Shown piece after piece: positions 62,984-64,000 of a stretch of 64,000 nucleotides of DNA; positions within the stretch are counted from its first letter, which is position 1; each line of letters begins with the position of its first letter. Made by a program: the position numbers and the translations under genes. The DNA comes from Anaeromyxobacter dehalogenans 2CP-C. Lineage in GTDB: Bacteria > Myxococcota > Myxococcia > Myxococcales > Anaeromyxobacteraceae. The DNA lies in the NCBI RefSeq assembly GCF_000013385.1, contig NC_007760.1, positions 3,880,001 through 3,944,000 on the forward strand. The letters are read 5' to 3'. The notes beneath the pieces are model-generated. The model was given only the letters and a program-made list of their open reading frames with translations, searched no databases and was not told the origin of the DNA.

Positions 62984-64000
62984 CTAGACGGGCTCGACCC
63001 AGCCGTGCGGATCCGGCGCCTCGCCGCGCTGGATGGCGTGCACCGCCGCGCGCAGCCGCTCGCCCAGCGACTGCGGGCCGGGCGCGGGGAGGACGAGCTG
63101 CCGGCCCTCCCAGGCGAGCTCGCCGATGGGCGCCACCACCGCGGCGGTGCCGGTGCCGAACAGCTCCTCGAGCGCCCCGGCGGCGTGCGCGCGCTCCAGC
63201 TCCGCGAGCGAGACCCGCCGCTCCTCCACCGGCACGCTCCAGTCGCGCAGCAGCGTGAGGACGCAGTCGCGGGTGATGCCGGCGAGGATCGTGCCCTCGA
63301 GCGCGGGGGTGACCACGGTCGCGCCCAGCTTCGCGAACACGTTCATGGTCCCGATCTCCTCGAGATCGGCGTGCCGGGCCGCGTCGAGCCAGAGCACCTG
63401 GTCGTACCCGCGCGCCTTCGCCTCCTCGCCCGCGAGCAGGCTGGCCACGTAGTTCGCGGCCGCCTTGGACGCGCCGATGCCGCCCTGCGCCGCGCGGGCC
63501 CGCGCCCGCTCCACCCAGATGCGCAGCGCGTGCGGGCCGCCGGAGAAGTAGGCGCCGACCGGCGAGACGATCACGAGCAGCGTGTACGTCTTGGAGGGCC
63601 GCACCCCCAGGAACGCCTCGGTCGCGAACATCACCGGCCGAACGTACAGCGCGGTGCCCGGCGAGGCCGGCAGCCAGTCCGCGTCGGTGCGGAGCAGCGT
63701 GCGGATGCCCTCCAGCACCACGCCCGACTCCGGCTCCGGCATGCTGAGCCGGCGCGCGCTCGCGGCGAGGCGCGCCACGTTCGCCGCCGGCCGGAACAGG
63801 CGCATGCCGCCGTCGCGGTGGCGGAACGCCTTCAGCCCCTCGAAGATCGCCTGCCCGTAGTGGAGCACCGAGGCGGCCGGGTCGATCGAGAGCGGCCGGT
63901 ACGGCTCGACCCTCGGCGCGTGCCAGCCCTTCCCCTCGGACCAGTCGATCCGGAACAGGTGGTCGGTGAAGTGACGGCCGAAGCCGAGGTCGGCGTCGGC
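62984..64000 (-). CDS. ilvE: Branched-chain amino acid aminotransferase (5' end outside window)
   Basis: About 338 visible residues of a class IV PLP aminotransferase; the frame is open to base 64000, so the N-terminus is missing. Key segments are HYGQAIFEGLKAFRH, YVRPVMFATEAFLGV, the PLP-Lys region GASKAAANYVASLLAG and GTMNVFAKLGA with the ITRDCVLTLLRDW motif. It transaminates Leu, Ile and Val. The length and motifs match the larger bacterial and eukaryal BCAT subgroup. No operon partner is visible in the window. Confidence 0.92.
   Translation of the reverse strand, partial: ADADLGFGRHFTDHLFRIDWSEGKGWHAPRVEPYRPLSIDPAASVLHYGQAIFEGLKAFRHRDGGMRLFRPAANVARLAASARRLSMPEPESGVVLEGIRTLLRTDADWLPASPGTALYVRPVMFATEAFLGVRPSKTYTLLVIVSPVGAYFSGGPHALRIWVERARARAAQGGIGASKAAANYVASLLAGEEAKARGYDQVLWLDAARHADLEEIGTMNVFAKLGATVVTPALEGTILAGITRDCVLTLLRDWSVPVEERRVSLAELERAHAAGALEELFGTGTAAVVAPIGELAWEGRQLVLPAPGPQSLGERLRAAVHAIQRGEAPDPHGWVEPV

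Overview
The window is chromosomal DNA of very high G+C with dense, mostly real genes and strong third-position G/C bias. The gene content points to a metal-respiring deltaproteobacterium/myxobacterium of the Anaeromyxobacter type: a 12-haem outer-membrane-type lipoprotein cytochrome beside a beta-barrel, a sensor kinase with periplasmic haem motifs, a HesB-like selenoprotein, a complete tyrosine/homogentisate pathway and many lone soluble enzymes. This assignment is inferred from gene content and composition. No rRNA, tRNA, phage, insertion sequence or CRISPR array was seen.

Layout. 1-8.6 kb: an Asp-box propeller protein (cut by the left edge), a UvrD/PcrA helicase, DoxX, a small membrane protein divergent from a CGNR-zinc-finger regulator across a four-half-site operator, an Asp/Asn-hydroxylase-like enzyme, an MFS transporter, an RluA pseudouridine synthase and a GST. 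8.7-21 kb: a two-domain M16 protease, a Cache-type sensor followed by a haem-motif histidine kinase, a tandem ABC ATPase, an M23 peptidase, an inositol-phosphatase-family enzyme, an HDAC fused to an extra domain and a TlpA-type lipoprotein. 21.3-23.8 kb: a barrel and dodecahaem lipoprotein operon ending in a clear terminator.

23.9-27.5 kb: a minus-strand murein-recycling operon (ldcA, serine hydrolase, mpl). 27.8-35 kb: acetyl-CoA synthetase, AI-2E-type permease with FKBP isomerase, GST, flavin/PNP-oxidase-fold protein, and two paralogous chemoreceptor-like proteins. 35-42.9 kb: a Na+/H+ antiporter-like protein, DUF481 barrel, Ski2-like helicase with DUF3516, a LolA-like periplasmic protein, SemiSWEET, DUF488, a HesB/IscA-like gene with an in-frame TGA read here as selenocysteine, and a small winged-helix-like protein. 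42.9-46.4 kb: an MFP, FtsX-type permease, ATPase and ArfB-like operon with overlapping genes. 46.6-53.6 kb: a five-gene operon (transglutaminase-7TM protein, ATP-grasp ligase, TPR protein, repeat lipoprotein, outer-membrane barrel) ending in a long hairpin. 53.6-64 kb: a methyltransferase, a FemAB-like acyltransferase, fahA-maiA-hpd-hmgA, two unknowns, an Ala/Lys-rich periplasmic protein, alanine racemase, and ilvE (cut by the right edge).

The observations most worth following are the HesB selenoprotein with its candidate bSECIS (42.06-42.39 kb), the envelope ligase/transglutaminase operon (46.6-53.6 kb), the haem-motif kinase pair (11.8-14.7 kb), the chemoreceptor-like paralog that has lost its signalling tip (34.2-35.0 kb), and a family of structured repeats sitting only between convergent genes, two of them bearing a compensatory base pair.
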